The notes beneath the pieces were generated by a model that worked only from the letters and a program-made list of their open reading frames with translations, did no database searches and was not told the origin of the DNA. A program made the translations under genes and the position numbers. Positions 33,647 to 42,889 of a DNA stretch of 64,000 nt are shown one piece after another (position 1 is the stretch's first letter; every line of letters begins with the position of its first letter). The stretch spans positions 248,001-312,000 of the forward strand of contig NZ_JAVDDX010000001.1 of the NCBI RefSeq assembly GCF_030848575.1, written 5' to 3'. The stretch comes from Haloarcula sp. H-GB4. Its GTDB lineage: Archaea; Halobacteriota; Halobacteria; Halobacteriales; Haloarculaceae.

Positions 33647-34732
33647 TCAGAAGGCCCGAAGGTTGTCGAGTGTCTCCGCTGCACTGCCGTCGGCGATCGC
33701 TTCACGGGCTTGCTCAAGGCCGTGTTGAATGCTGTCGGCGTCCTCGCGGGCGTAAATGCGGAGGGCGGCGTTGAGCTCGACAGCGTCAGCGAAGCCGTCC
33801 TCGCGCTCGCCAGTCAGCACGGCCTCAGTTATTGCCGCCGACTCTTCGGCTACGTCGTCGACCTGCAGATCCTCGCTCTCGATGTCCATCCCGTACTCGC
33901 CGGTGCGGATCTCGAAGTCCGCGATGTCCTCGTCGTCGGACTCCTCGCCGGTGACGGGCCATTCGGCCACGATGGTCTCGCCGGGACGAACGTCGTCGTA
34001 GCCCTCCATTCCCTGGAAGAACAGGGCACGCTCGACACTGCTGGTCTCTGACCGGACGAGCGTTCGGACCATCTTCTTCGCGAAGGCCAGATGATAGAAG
34101 CTGCCGAGATGCACACTGGCGTTAGCCGGGTTCGCGAGCGTTTCAACAGTGTTGACGAACGTCCGGACGCCCATGTTGTCGCGGCGCTCGAACAGGGCGT
34201 CGATGCCGGGGTTGAATTCGGGCTGATAGTAGAAGCCAAAGCCGACCTCATCGACCATATCGGCGCTTTCGCTCGGCTCGATTTCGGTTCGGACGCCCAG
34301 TTCGTCTAGCACGTGTTTGTAGGCGTCCTGCTTCTGCGTCGGGACGCGGTCGCCGGAGTGAACCACAACGGGCGTCCCGGCGGCGGCGGCGACGACACCT
34401 GCGCCGACGCCGAGAATCGCGGACCGGCCTTTGCCGTCGTAGTTGGCCCCGCAGTCGACTGGGTCAGCTTCTGGTGTAGCTGTCTCGACCGATTCCTCGG
34501 ACATCACGTCGACGTACGCACCCAGTTCCTCGGGACTGTTGCGTTTCCACCGGTTGGCGAGCCAGAACGCGCCAAGCGTTGTCTGGTCGGGTTCGTCGCC
34601 GAGGATGCGCTGGAACGCCTCCCGGGCCTGTGTGCGGGACATGTCGTCGGCCGATTTGTGACCGGAGCCGACGACTTCCGTCATGAGTCGTTTGAGCGGC
34701 CATTCGCCGTACTCCCGGGTCGCTTGCGCCAT
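33647..34732 (-). CDS. TrpD2-like glycosyltransferase-family-3 protein
   Basis: A protein of 361 residues related to anthranilate phosphoribosyltransferase. The N-terminal helical domain (residues 1-85) and the phosphate loop region with Val-Val-His-Ser-Gly-Asp-Arg-Val-Pro-Thr fit the family, but the canonical TrpD motifs (Lys-His-Gly-Asn-Arg) are changed to the TrpD2 type. TrpD2 proteins do not work in tryptophan synthesis in the studied bacterial example, which binds nucleic acid. No trp genes are near, so I do not call it trpD. Confidence 0.7.
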   Translation of the reverse strand: MAQATREYGEWPLKRLMTEVVGSGHKSADDMSRTQAREAFQRILGDEPDQTTLGAFWLANRWKRNSPEELGAYVDVMSEESVETATPEADPVDCGANYDGKGRSAILGVGAGVVAAAAGTPVVVHSGDRVPTQKQDAYKHVLDELGVRTEIEPSESADMVDEVGFGFYYQPEFNPGIDALFERRDNMGVRTFVNTVETLANPANASVHLGSFYHLAFAKKMVRTLVRSETSSVERALFFQGMEGYDDVRPGETIVAEWPVTGEESDDEDIADFEIRTGEYGMDIESEDLQVDDVAEESAAITEAVLTGEREDGFADAVELNAALRIYAREDADSIQHGLEQAREAIADGSAAETLDNLRAF

Positions 34733-34841
34733 GGAAACGTGTTCGGGCCAGAGTTCAAAAGCCCCTGCGTTTCGTTCTCAATTTGCGGGAACTGGCTGAG
34801 GTCCCGAAAGGGATACACGACTACACTCCTAACCAGATACA

Positions 34842-35879
34842 ATGAGTCTCCAGTCGGGCGAGTGGCGCGAGCAGATCGACGAGATAGACGCTGCGCTCAT
34901 CGATGAGTTCCAGAGCGACTTCCCGATTCAGGAACACCCCTTCGAGGCCGTCGGTGATGCACTGGGGGTTTCGGCGGGAACAGCACTCGACCGGGTCAAA
35001 ACGCTCCGTGACGACGGCATCTTTCGTCGGTTCGGTCCAGTTCTCAATCCGCCGGTCATTGGTTCTTCGACGCTGGCTGCTGTCAGTGCCCCGGAGGATC
35101 GGTTCGACGAGGTCGCCGAGATAATCAACGGGTACCGCCAGGTGAACCACAACTACGCTCGCGACCACGAGTGGAATATGTGGTTCGTTGTCACTGCAGG
35201 CTCCCGACAGCGACGCGACGAGATTCTGTCCGAGATTGAGGAGCGAACGGGCTGTTCGGTACTCGTCTTGCCGATGCTGACCGACTACTACATCGATCTG
35301 GAGTTCCCGGTCGTCAACGGTGACCGGTTTGCCCGGGAGAGTCTGGAGACGACCGACGCCACTGCGACCCGAATAAGCGAAGACGCCGCCGCAGATCTCT
35401 CGGAACTGGACCGACGGTTGTTGCTCGAAATCCAGACCGGTTTCCCGCTCGTCGCAACGCCCTACCAGGACGTGGCGGACGCTGTCGATGCCGACGTGTC
35501 CGACGTGCTCTCGGCCATCAAGCGACTCCAGCAAGCCGGCTGTATCAAGCGCATCGGCTGTGTCGTGAATCACATTGTCACCGGGTTCGACAACAACTGC
35601 ATGGTTGTCTGGGATGTCCCTGACGACGCCCTCGACGAGCGCGGGCAGGCAGTCGGCGAGCTCCCCTACGTCACGCTCTGCTATCACCGGCCTCGCCGGC
35701 CTGAGCAGGACTGGCAGTACAGCCTCTTTACAATGATTCACGGACGCGAAGCGGCCATCGTGGATAAGAAGATAGACGAACTCGCGACCGACCACCTCCC
35801 CTACGACCACGACCGACTGTACTCGACGGAGACGCTCAAACAGACAGGAGCACGATACGACGACATCGTCGGACAGTAG
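34842..35879 (+). CDS. Fused siroheme decarboxylase (AhbA-AhbB)
   Basis: A protein of 345 residues made of two AsnC-like halves. Half one, residues about 8-160, has a winged helix and the Asn-His-Asn-Tyr-Ala-Arg-Asp-His-Glu-Trp-Asn-Met-Trp-Phe motif; half two, about 185-345, has Cys-Tyr-His-Arg-Pro-Arg-Arg and Tyr-Ser-Leu-Phe-Thr-Met-Ile-His-Gly-Arg. These match AhbA and AhbB, which decarboxylate siroheme to 12,18-didecarboxysiroheme in the alternative haem route; usually they are two separate subunits. It could be misread as an Lrp regulator. AhbC and AhbD are not in the window. Confidence 0.85.
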   Translation: MSLQSGEWREQIDEIDAALIDEFQSDFPIQEHPFEAVGDALGVSAGTALDRVKTLRDDGIFRRFGPVLNPPVIGSSTLAAVSAPEDRFDEVAEIINGYRQVNHNYARDHEWNMWFVVTAGSRQRRDEILSEIEERTGCSVLVLPMLTDYYIDLEFPVVNGDRFARESLETTDATATRISEDAAADLSELDRRLLLEIQTGFPLVATPYQDVADAVDADVSDVLSAIKRLQQAGCIKRIGCVVNHIVTGFDNNCMVVWDVPDDALDERGQAVGELPYVTLCYHRPRRPEQDWQYSLFTMIHGREAAIVDKKIDELATDHLPYDHDRLYSTETLKQTGARYDDIVGQ

Positions 35880-35953
35880 GACTTGGTGAATAAGGTAGCC
35901 TGATTTGAGCCGGCCGGAATCCTTTTGCAATCCTGTTGTAAATATGCTAGCTA

Positions 35954-36553
35954 ATGACAAAGGGTCGGCAAGCGACAATCCTCGTCGTCGACGACGAATC
36001 AGCGGTGGCCGACGTGTACGCAGAACAGCTACGGGATCGGCACGCAGTCGAGACGGCATACAGCGGTGAGGCCGCCCTTTCGAAACTGGATTCTGCAGTC
36101 GATATTGTCCTGTTAGACCGGCGAATGCCGGATCTCTCCGGTGACGAGGTGCTGTCGGCGATTCGTGAGAAACGCTACGACACGCGCGTAGCGATGGTGA
36201 CCGCAGTGGACCCTGATTTCGATATCATCGAGATGCCCTTCGATGATTACGTCCTCAAACCGGTGTCGAAGGAAGACCTCTTCCAGACAATCGAACAGTT
36301 GCTTCTGTACGCTGATTACGAGGAACGCCTGCGCGAGTGTTACTCGCTCACGGCGAAATACGCGGCACTGGAATCGTCGAAACCACAGGCCGTCCTCGAT
36401 GAAAGTGAGGAGTTTGCTGCACTGGAGGCTGAACTCGCGGAGGTCCGGGCGGAGCTTGACGAACTCACGGATTCGTTCGATGCCACGGACTTCGAGTTGC
36501 TGTTCCGGGATTTCGAGACGGACGAATCACTGCCGGACAGTACACAGCTTTGA
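35954..36553 (+). CDS. Response regulator with HalX domain
   Basis: A protein of 199 residues. Receiver domain residues 8-120 with Val-Asp-Asp-Glu and the phospho-acceptor in Val-Leu-Leu-Asp-Arg-Arg-Met-Pro (Asp about residue 55) and Lys-Pro near 103, so it can be phosphorylated. The remaining 75 residues are the HalX domain, a helical module with repeated Glu/Leu (Ala-Leu-Glu-Ala-Glu-Leu-Ala-Glu). Function of HalX is unknown; no DNA-binding domain. No partner kinase is adjacent. It starts about 74 bases after ahbAB. Confidence 0.88.
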   Translation: MTKGRQATILVVDDESAVADVYAEQLRDRHAVETAYSGEAALSKLDSAVDIVLLDRRMPDLSGDEVLSAIREKRYDTRVAMVTAVDPDFDIIEMPFDDYVLKPVSKEDLFQTIEQLLLYADYEERLRECYSLTAKYAALESSKPQAVLDESEEFAALEAELAEVRAELDELTDSFDATDFELLFRDFETDESLPDSTQL

Positions 36554-36650
36554 TCCGGTTCGGAGCGGGTAGTTTCCGCGGTGGCGATGCTCACGGCGAC
36601 CCGCTCACCCTTTCGAAAACACTAACCGATTCTCTTCCATAGGGAGGGCA

Positions 36651-37580
36651 ATGAGTCAACAACTCCCGGACGTGCAGGCGTCGAGTCCGGACGTAACGGT
36701 CGGTCTCAATCGCGTCGGTGTGACGGGTGTCGAGAAACTCGTCAAACTGGGGCGTCGTGACCGCGACCCCATCGTACTCATGGCGGAGTTCGAAGTGTTC
36801 GTAGACCTGCCGTCCTGGCGAAAGGGTGCCGACATGTCCCGCAATATGGAGGTTATCGACGAGACACTGGAAACCGCTGTCTCCGAGGAAGCCTATCGGG
36901 TTGAGGATGTCTGTGGCGACGCCGCCGAACTCCTGCTTGAGAAGCACGATTACACGACGAAAGCAGAGGTTCGGATGGAAGCGGAGTACGTCACCCACGA
37001 ATCCACGCCGGCGTCGGAAATGGCGACACAGTCGACCGCCGATATCATCGCCTCGGCGACGGCGACCGAAGACGGGACGAGCGAGGAAATCGGTGCTCGT
37101 GTCACCGGGATGACCGTCTGTCCGTGCTCACAGGGGATGTCGGCTTCCCGCGCCCGCGAGACGCTCCAGCAGCTAAACGTTGACGACGATGTCATTGAGG
37201 AGTTCCTCGAAACCAATCCACAGGCCGGCCACTCACAGCGGGGCCACGCCACGCTCACCGTCCAGAGCGACGGCGCGCCCGAGGTTGACCTGAACGAACT
37301 CATCGAAGTCGCCCGCGACTCGATGAGCGCCCGCATCTACAATCTCGCGAAGCGGCCCGACGAGGACCACATGACCTACGAGGCCCACAAGGACGCCAAG
37401 TTCGTTGAGGACTGCGTTCGCGCGCTCGCTGAGGGCGTCGTCGAGACGTTCCCGGATCTACCCGACGATGCCGTCGTGACGATGAAACAGTCCAACGACG
37501 AGTCCATCCACCAGCACAACGCCCACGCGGAGCGCGTGGCGCAGTTGGACGATCTGCGGCAGGAAGTCAGCGAGGACTGA
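36651..37580 (+). CDS. mptA: GTP cyclohydrolase MptA
   Basis: A protein of 309 residues of the FolE2/MptA family. Metal ligands are likely C157/C159 in Cys-Pro-Cys-Ser and H194/H199 in Gly-His-Ser-Gln-Arg-Gly-His. It opens GTP to dihydroneopterin cyclic phosphate, the first step towards folates/pterins and, through preQ0, archaeosine in tRNA; the radical SAM enzyme RaSEA at 1.25 kb works at the end of that route. The ATG at 36651 is just after a short AT-rich stretch. A hairpin follows at 37617. Confidence 0.92.
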   Translation: MSQQLPDVQASSPDVTVGLNRVGVTGVEKLVKLGRRDRDPIVLMAEFEVFVDLPSWRKGADMSRNMEVIDETLETAVSEEAYRVEDVCGDAAELLLEKHDYTTKAEVRMEAEYVTHESTPASEMATQSTADIIASATATEDGTSEEIGARVTGMTVCPCSQGMSASRARETLQQLNVDDDVIEEFLETNPQAGHSQRGHATLTVQSDGAPEVDLNELIEVARDSMSARIYNLAKRPDEDHMTYEAHKDAKFVEDCVRALAEGVVETFPDLPDDAVVTMKQSNDESIHQHNAHAERVAQLDDLRQEVSED

Positions 37581-37616
37581 GCGCAGCGACGTCTTCGGAA
37601 TTTTGAGTGGGGAGCG

Positions 37617-37635
37617 CGAGACGCTGTGCGTCTCG
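37617..37635. terminator. Hairpin between convergent mptA and TrmB-like gene
   Basis: CGAGACGC-tgt-GCGTCTCG, a perfect eight-pair stem with a three-base loop, 36 bases after the mptA stop and facing the convergent TrmB-like gene. A GTGAGCGTAGCGACC-like sequence of the type seen in haloarchaeal intergenic repeats follows at about 37654. Confidence 0.5.
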
Positions 37636-37761
37636 ATTGTGAACGCTGAAACCGTGAGCGTAGCGACCCGCAGAACCGCAGTATTTTTTGAGCGGCGCAA
37701 TCCGTGAGAGTACGGACATCGTTTTCGGCCCGATTTCTCCCCGCCTGTTCCAGCGGTCCAA

Positions 37762-38568
37762 CTATGGCGGGCCGACCGGTTTCGCTTCGGCCCAGTGTTC
37801 TTCGAACGCCTGGCTGATATCGGCAGTGAAATCGGAGTCTTTCATGTCGATGACGCCGAAGGTCTCTTCTCGGCCCAGCGGGTGTGGGACCTCGATACAG
37901 ACTTCAATCCCGTCGAGTAGCTCGAACGTAGTCCTGATGTTCGGACTGGCGCGGGCGCTGTAGTTGTCGTAGTGGAAGAGCCGCTCGTAGTACTCACGGT
38001 TGGCCTCCTCAGGAAGACTCTCAAACAGATCCGGTCGGACGAGCAGGGACACCTCGACGCCTCGTTCCAGCGCCGCTTCGAGCTCATCGACGATCCGCTC
38101 GGTGCCAGAGAGGATATCGACCTGCCGAGCAGGTGCCGAGCCGACCATGATAATCTCGTCGTCGGCAGCAGCTAGTCGTTCAAGCAACAGGTCAAGCGAA
38201 TTATCGGGGCCAACAGCGGCCGTCCAGAACGGCTCATCGACGGGGTCTGCCGACTCCAGTTGTGACGAGAGGTCGTCGACGATTTCCTCGTACTGGCCGA
38301 CCTTTTCTTCGAGTTCGCGCTTCTTATCTTCGAGCAGACGGTCGAGAGCCGTGTCGGGCTCGACAGCAACGTATTTTTTGGGTCGGCTGGCGGTCTGACT
38401 GCGGACGAGATTGTACGTTTCGAGGCTGTTGAGTACGTCGTAGATGCGGCCCATTGGGACGTCGCTGGCCCGTGATAGTTCCTTGGCCGTTGTCGGTCCC
38501 GTTTCCAGCAGTGACCGATATGCTCTAGCTTCATATTCGGAGAGTCCGAGATCTCTGAGACTGGACAT
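37762..38568 (-). CDS. TrmB-family transcriptional regulator
   Basis: A protein of 268 residues. Residues 1-75 form the TrmB winged helix (Leu-Gly-Leu-Ser-Glu-Tyr-Glu-Ala-Arg-Ala-Tyr), with a coiled-coil linker (about 76-108) and a PLD-like C-terminal sensor domain. TrmB proteins control sugar or central metabolism. In this short type the maltose-binding region is not obvious, so the ligand is unknown. An ATG two codons upstream (38574) is possible. It converges with mptA and has no clear target next to it. Confidence 0.85.
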   Translation of the reverse strand: MSSLRDLGLSEYEARAYRSLLETGPTTAKELSRASDVPMGRIYDVLNSLETYNLVRSQTASRPKKYVAVEPDTALDRLLEDKKRELEEKVGQYEEIVDDLSSQLESADPVDEPFWTAAVGPDNSLDLLLERLAAADDEIIMVGSAPARQVDILSGTERIVDELEAALERGVEVSLLVRPDLFESLPEEANREYYERLFHYDNYSARASPNIRTTFELLDGIEVCIEVPHPLGREETFGVIDMKDSDFTADISQAFEEHWAEAKPVGPP

Positions 38569-38644
38569 ACCCATACATCAGGGTACGCGTGCAAAAACTT
38601 ATCGGGGGTTTACCGTTTGTCCACGTTTGCTGCCGTTGTTCGTG

Positions 38645-40258
38645 TCAGCGCTCGCCAGTTAGCGAGGCGTCGAGTTCGGCCGGCGTCGTCCCTTCGGCGA
38701 CGATAGCGTCCCCGTCGAGGAGTCGCGCCGTGCCGTCGCCGTCCGGCTCCGGGACGACGGTGGTCTCGTGGTCGGCCAGCCGAAGCGCCGCGCGGTGGAG
38801 ATCTGTCCCCGATTCAGTACCGACGGTGAGTGTCTGGGGTTGCTGAAGGCGGGCCGCAACGCCGGCGTAGCCGGCTACCTCAACGCCCATCCGTTCTGCC
38901 GCGCCGGCAAAGGACTCGACGGCCGAAAGCGCCGCGTTGCGGTATCGATCCTCGCCGGTGAGTGCTGCGAGGTCGACCAGTGCGTCAGCCAGTTCCACTG
39001 TCGCGTCGAGCGGGTGGAGCGAGCGGGTACACAGCCCCGCGCCGCTGGCGGGACCGTCGCGGAACGCGCCGTCGTCCTGCTGGCGGTTCTCGATGGTCCA
39101 GTCGGCGACAGCTCTGGCCGGCCCCGGTTCACCGAGGACCTGCCAGCTCGTCGTCAGGCCTTGGAGGAGCTGCGCCTGGTCTAGCAACAGGCCGGTGTCG
39201 CTGTCAGTACCGTCGTAGTGGGCGACCTCGCCGCCGTCGACAAGCGACTCACAGATAGCGTCCCGAGCGCGACTGGCATACTGCTGGGCGCGCTCGTCGT
39301 CGGTGTAGGCCGCGACCCACAGTAGGGCATCGATAGCGAGGCCGTTGCGGTCGGCGAACACCGTTTCGTCGACATTGGGTGACACTGTTCCTTCGCGCTC
39401 TGTCGGCTCTAGGCGGTAGTACTCGTCCGACCCGGCCTGACTCGCGGCGAACGCGTCGCCGGCCCACAGCGTCGTCGTGAGGTAGTCGACGGTCCGCTGG
39501 GCGGCGTCCCGGTACGCCTCAGTTCCGGTGTACCGATAGCCGTGAGCGAAGGCCCGGACCAGGGCTGCGTTCTCGTCGAGCAATTTCTCTCTCCGCGGGT
39601 TCCCCCAGCTGCGCTCCGTGGAGTATCGGAAGAAGCCGCCGTCGTAGGTGTCGAGCAGGTGTGTGCGGATCGCTTCGAGCGTCCTAGTGGCCTGGTCCCG
39701 CGCTCGGACGAGGGCGAACTCTACGGTCCGCGGCAGCGGGAACTTCACGTCGGTTCCCCAGCCGCCGAACTCGTCGTCGAACGCGCCAAGCAGTTGCTCG
39801 ACCATGTGCTCCTCGATACGCGGGCGGAGCTCGCCAGCAGGCGGCGACTCGTCCTGTAGCTGCCGAGGAATCGAGCCCGCCGCTGCGCCCTGGGCGTCCC
39901 ATGACTCTCGGACAGAGTCAAGAATACCGCGGAACCCGTCCGGCCCGAGGAACGTCGCGCCGGTGATAACCTCACCCTCAGGGGTCAGGAACACCGTCGA
40001 CGGGAACCCACCCATCGTGTACCGCTCCCGGACGCGCGGATTGCGGTCGGCGTCAACGCGGACTGGAATGAACCCGTCGTTGATGTTGGCCGCGATGCGG
40101 GGCTCACCGAACGTGCCCCGATCCATCGCTCGGCATTCGGCGCTCCACGGGACTGTCAGCGCCAGCAGCACTGGCTTCCCCGACTCGGCGGCGTCCTCAA
40201 ACGGGGTTGTGCCCCATTCGCGCCACTCGACCTTGGTGTCGCGTGCGTATTCGTCCAT
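38645..40258 (-). CDS. DUF255 / thioredoxin-domain protein (SPATA20-like)
   Basis: A protein of 537 residues. Residues about 10-140 form a thioredoxin-like domain of the DUF255 type; the rest is an alpha/alpha barrel like N-acyl-glucosamine epimerases. Usual family members have Cys-x-x-Cys in the first domain; here the sequence at that place is Trp-Ser-Ala-Glu-Cys, so the first cysteine is lost and classical disulfide exchange is unlikely. Function of the family is unclear. The ATG at 40258 gives a normal family N terminus; the track of open frame upstream is antisense. Confidence 0.8.
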   Translation of the reverse strand: MDEYARDTKVEWREWGTTPFEDAAESGKPVLLALTVPWSAECRAMDRGTFGEPRIAANINDGFIPVRVDADRNPRVRERYTMGGFPSTVFLTPEGEVITGATFLGPDGFRGILDSVRESWDAQGAAAGSIPRQLQDESPPAGELRPRIEEHMVEQLLGAFDDEFGGWGTDVKFPLPRTVEFALVRARDQATRTLEAIRTHLLDTYDGGFFRYSTERSWGNPRREKLLDENAALVRAFAHGYRYTGTEAYRDAAQRTVDYLTTTLWAGDAFAASQAGSDEYYRLEPTEREGTVSPNVDETVFADRNGLAIDALLWVAAYTDDERAQQYASRARDAICESLVDGGEVAHYDGTDSDTGLLLDQAQLLQGLTTSWQVLGEPGPARAVADWTIENRQQDDGAFRDGPASGAGLCTRSLHPLDATVELADALVDLAALTGEDRYRNAALSAVESFAGAAERMGVEVAGYAGVAARLQQPQTLTVGTESGTDLHRAALRLADHETTVVPEPDGDGTARLLDGDAIVAEGTTPAELDASLTGER

Positions 40259-40339
40259 ATCTAGTCTGGGCGGTGGGCGTACAAAGGCCCTCTCACTCCC
40301 GGCGAAAGACCGATTGGCTGGGCGGCCCAAACATTGGCG

Positions 40340-41716
40340 ATGGATACCCAGCAGGCGATTCACGAAACACCGAAACCGGTCACACCGGGCGACCGGCCAC
40401 CCCGTCTCGGCCGCGTCCCGTTTGTCGACAATACCGCCGCGATGTTGCGTGATCCACTGGGGTTCTATGACCGCGCCGGTGCCCACGAAGCCGATGTGGT
40501 GGGGTACAGCGTCGCCGGGACGACGGGCTGTTTCGTCTGTCATCCTGATCTCGTCGAGCAGGTGCTGGTAACTGACGCCGATGTATACGAGAAGGGGCGG
40601 CTGCTTCAGGATACCCTTGGCCAGTTCATCGGTGAGGGCCTGTTTCTGTTAGAGGGCGAAGAGTGGCAACGCCAGCGGACGGCGCTCCAGCCCGCGTTCT
40701 ACCGGGAACGCATCGCCACCTACGGTGACACGATGACCGAGTTCGCCGACCGGACGGCGGCAGGCTGGAGCGACGGCCAGCGCATCGCTGTCCTCCCGCA
40801 TATGCAGTCGCTGACGCTGAACATTCTCGGCAAGACGCTGCTAGACGTGGATATCGAGACCACTGCGGATGCGCTGGAACCGCTGCTTGACGCGTTGCGC
40901 AAGCGGCTGGATCCGCGGTCGCTGTCGGCGTACCTCCCGCTGTGGGTTCCGACCGGAACGAACCGCGCCGTCAACAGCTCGCTGGCCGAGTTCCAGTCCA
41001 CGCTTGACGACGTTATCGCCGCTCGCCAGCGTGAGGATGAGCGCGCCCGCAAGGCGCGCGACGACGTTCTTTCCTTGCTGCTCTCGCTCGATGACGAGAC
41101 GATGAACCGCGAGCGACTGGGCCACCAGCTCCTGACGTTTCTCGTCGCCGGCCACGACACGACGGCGCTGACGCTCACCTACGCCTGGTTCTTACTGGCG
41201 AACAATCCGAAGCGCCAGCAGCGCCTCCATGATGAACTCGACGCGACGCTGGGAGACGGTCGGCCGACGCCCGAAGACCTGTTCGAACTGCCGTATCTCG
41301 ATGCCGTGCTGAACGAAGTCCTACGGCTGTACCCGCCCGCGTTCACGGTGTTTCGCCAGCCGACGGAGCCGGTGACCCTCGGCGGATACGAACTCTCAAC
41401 GGACGCCCAAATCACTCTCCCGCAGTGGCTCGTCCAGCGGGACGACCGGTGGTACGACGCGCCCGACGCCTTCCGCCCCGAGCGATGGGACGATGACCTT
41501 GAAGCGTCGCTCCCGGACTACGCCTACTACCCTTTCGGCGGCGGCCCGCGCCACTGCATCGGCATGCGCTTTGCCCGGATGGAGGCCAAGCTCGCCCTGG
41601 CGACCATGGCCCAACAGTACGCCGTGGAAGCGGTCACCGAACCACCGCTGTCGCTGGCGATGCAGATTACGCTGAGTCCCACAGAACCGGTCGAAGTCCG
41701 ACTGCGGGAACGCTGA
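40340..41716 (+). CDS. Cytochrome P450
   Basis: A protein of 458 residues. The haem cysteine is in Phe-Gly-Gly-Gly-Pro-Arg-His-Cys-Ile-Gly (about residues 397-406), the I-helix oxygen motif is Ala-Gly-His-Asp-Thr-Thr (near 273), and the Glu-x-x-Arg is Glu-Val-Leu-Arg (near 329). No membrane anchor, so it is soluble, unlike many fatty-acid P450s. A monooxygenase that needs an outside electron donor; no reductase is adjacent, but a three-cysteine ferredoxin lies at 30.7 kb. The in-frame TTG at 40334 is less likely than this ATG. Confidence 0.92.
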   Translation: MDTQQAIHETPKPVTPGDRPPRLGRVPFVDNTAAMLRDPLGFYDRAGAHEADVVGYSVAGTTGCFVCHPDLVEQVLVTDADVYEKGRLLQDTLGQFIGEGLFLLEGEEWQRQRTALQPAFYRERIATYGDTMTEFADRTAAGWSDGQRIAVLPHMQSLTLNILGKTLLDVDIETTADALEPLLDALRKRLDPRSLSAYLPLWVPTGTNRAVNSSLAEFQSTLDDVIAARQREDERARKARDDVLSLLLSLDDETMNRERLGHQLLTFLVAGHDTTALTLTYAWFLLANNPKRQQRLHDELDATLGDGRPTPEDLFELPYLDAVLNEVLRLYPPAFTVFRQPTEPVTLGGYELSTDAQITLPQWLVQRDDRWYDAPDAFRPERWDDDLEASLPDYAYYPFGGGPRHCIGMRFARMEAKLALATMAQQYAVEAVTEPPLSLAMQITLSPTEPVEVRLRER

Positions 41717-41789
41717 CCCGCTCCCTCGGCAGTTGACTGCTCGGTTCTGCTCTCGAAAGGCGTTTGGGGGCGGGCCTGCAAGCAGTCGT

Positions 41790-42347
41790 ATGCTCCGGGC
41801 CATCGGGCTATTGCTGCTCATCCCGCTGTTTGACATCGTGTTGCTGGTGACGGTCGCAATACCGTTCCTCGGCTCGCTCGTGACGGTTGCCCTCGTCGTA
41901 CTGACGGCGCTGGTCGGTATGCTGCTGGTCCGCGCCGAAGGCCGTGCGACGCTTCGGAAGATCCAACAGCGACTCGCCGTCGGCGAACTCCCGACCGACG
42001 AACTCATCGACGGCGGCCTCCTCATCGCCGCCGGCGCGTTCTTCCTTACCCCCGGTCTGGTGACGGACTTCGTCGGCCTCCTGCTCGCGGTACCGTTCAC
42101 CCGGTACCCCGTCCGTGCCGCCACGCGCCGCTGGGTCGTCCGCCCCTACATCGACGCCAAGACAAGTGGTTTCGCCAGCGGTCAGGTGTACGTTGGCGGC
42201 TTCCCTGGTGACGAAAACGGCCCGGCTGGCCCCGGTCCGACCGGTCCAGAGGGTGGCCCCGGTTCCGGCTCTGGCTCCGGTTCCGGCACCTCCTTCGACC
42301 CAGACGAAGCCACCGACGTCGACTTCGACGACAGCGACGAAAACTGA
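41790..42347 (+). CDS. FxsA-family membrane protein
   Basis: A protein of 185 residues. Hydrophobic segments at about residues 5-25, 26-48 and 74-96 with the family motif Phe-Leu-Thr-Pro-Gly-Leu-Val-Thr-Asp. The bacterial FxsA protein affects phage T7 exclusion in E. coli, but general function is unknown. C-terminal low-complexity Gly/Ser/Pro repeat of about 45 residues ends in acidic residues. It follows the P450 gene by 73 bases, same strand. Confidence 0.85.
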   Translation: MLRAIGLLLLIPLFDIVLLVTVAIPFLGSLVTVALVVLTALVGMLLVRAEGRATLRKIQQRLAVGELPTDELIDGGLLIAAGAFFLTPGLVTDFVGLLLAVPFTRYPVRAATRRWVVRPYIDAKTSGFASGQVYVGGFPGDENGPAGPGPTGPEGGPGSGSGSGSGTSFDPDEATDVDFDDSDEN

Positions 42348-42428
42348 AGCCCTGACGCGGTTTCACATCCCCAACCGGCCGCGAAACGTTACCCTTTTCA
42401 ATACCCCTCGGGTACAAAAGAATGCGTT

Positions 42429-42502
42429 GGGCCAATAGCTCAATCAGGTTGAGCGCTCGGCTGATAACCGGGAGGTTCGCGGTTCAAATCCGCGTTGGCC
42501 CA
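42429..42502 (+). tRNA. tRNA-Ile(GAU)
   Basis: 74 bases including discriminator A. GGGCCAA pairs with TTGGCCC; the D-arm AGCTC...GAGC and T-arm GCGGTTCAAATCCGC are intact. The anticodon loop CTGATAA has GAT, decoding AUC/AUU. No intron. A CA-rich TATA-like stretch about 30 bases upstream fits a promoter. Confidence 0.96.
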
Positions 42503-42889
42503 TACCGAGTTCTTCCCGTTCCTTGCTTTACCAGAACCAGATCTACAGCGTTGTAGATTGGAGATTTCGGCAAAATTGAAAGATGCCGCTGAAGGAAGTA
42601 TTTGTCAACTCGAAAGGGAACCTTGCGGACCCTGCCACCGTCTTGCGTTTACTACGGCTCAGGCTGTTATCACAAGGTGGTCCCGGTGACAACCCCGGAG
42701 AATCAAGAGACGGGCATCAACAAAGCGGCGACGTGGACGCTCACATTCTACTAGACGGTAAACCAGCGTCTGGTCTTGTTCGGAATTGATGACGAACGGA
42801 ATCGATCAGACAACCATACACAATATTGAACAGTTGCGGGTGCGTTCGGCGGTCTCTAAAGAGACATCACATGACATACCACCAATAAT
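42503..42889. other. Lower-GC gap between tRNA-Ile and methyltransferase
   Basis: About 390 bases with GC near 50 percent, lower than its surroundings. Plus-strand frames of 64 and 68 codons exist, but neither has the codon bias of this genome and I recognise no domain. A perfect hairpin ATCTACA-gcgt-TGTAGAT is at 42541-42558, 39 bases after the tRNA. No second copy of the tRNA 3' end and no integrase are seen. Confidence 0.45.
42541..42558. terminator. Hairpin downstream of tRNA-Ile
   Basis: Perfect seven-pair stem ATCTACA / TGTAGAT with loop GCGT, 39 bases past the tRNA. It could mark the transcript end; no poly-T run follows. Confidence 0.35.

Noticed and set aside
33647-34732. Tryptophan-pathway trpD
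   Set aside because: Motifs are of the TrpD2 type and no trp genes are nearby.
34842-35879. Lrp/AsnC transcription regulator
   Set aside because: Two AsnC-like halves with the siroheme decarboxylase motifs fit AhbAB better.
34821-36059. Minus-strand frame of 412 codons
   Set aside because: Covers ahbAB and the start of the HalX gene; shadow of two clear genes.
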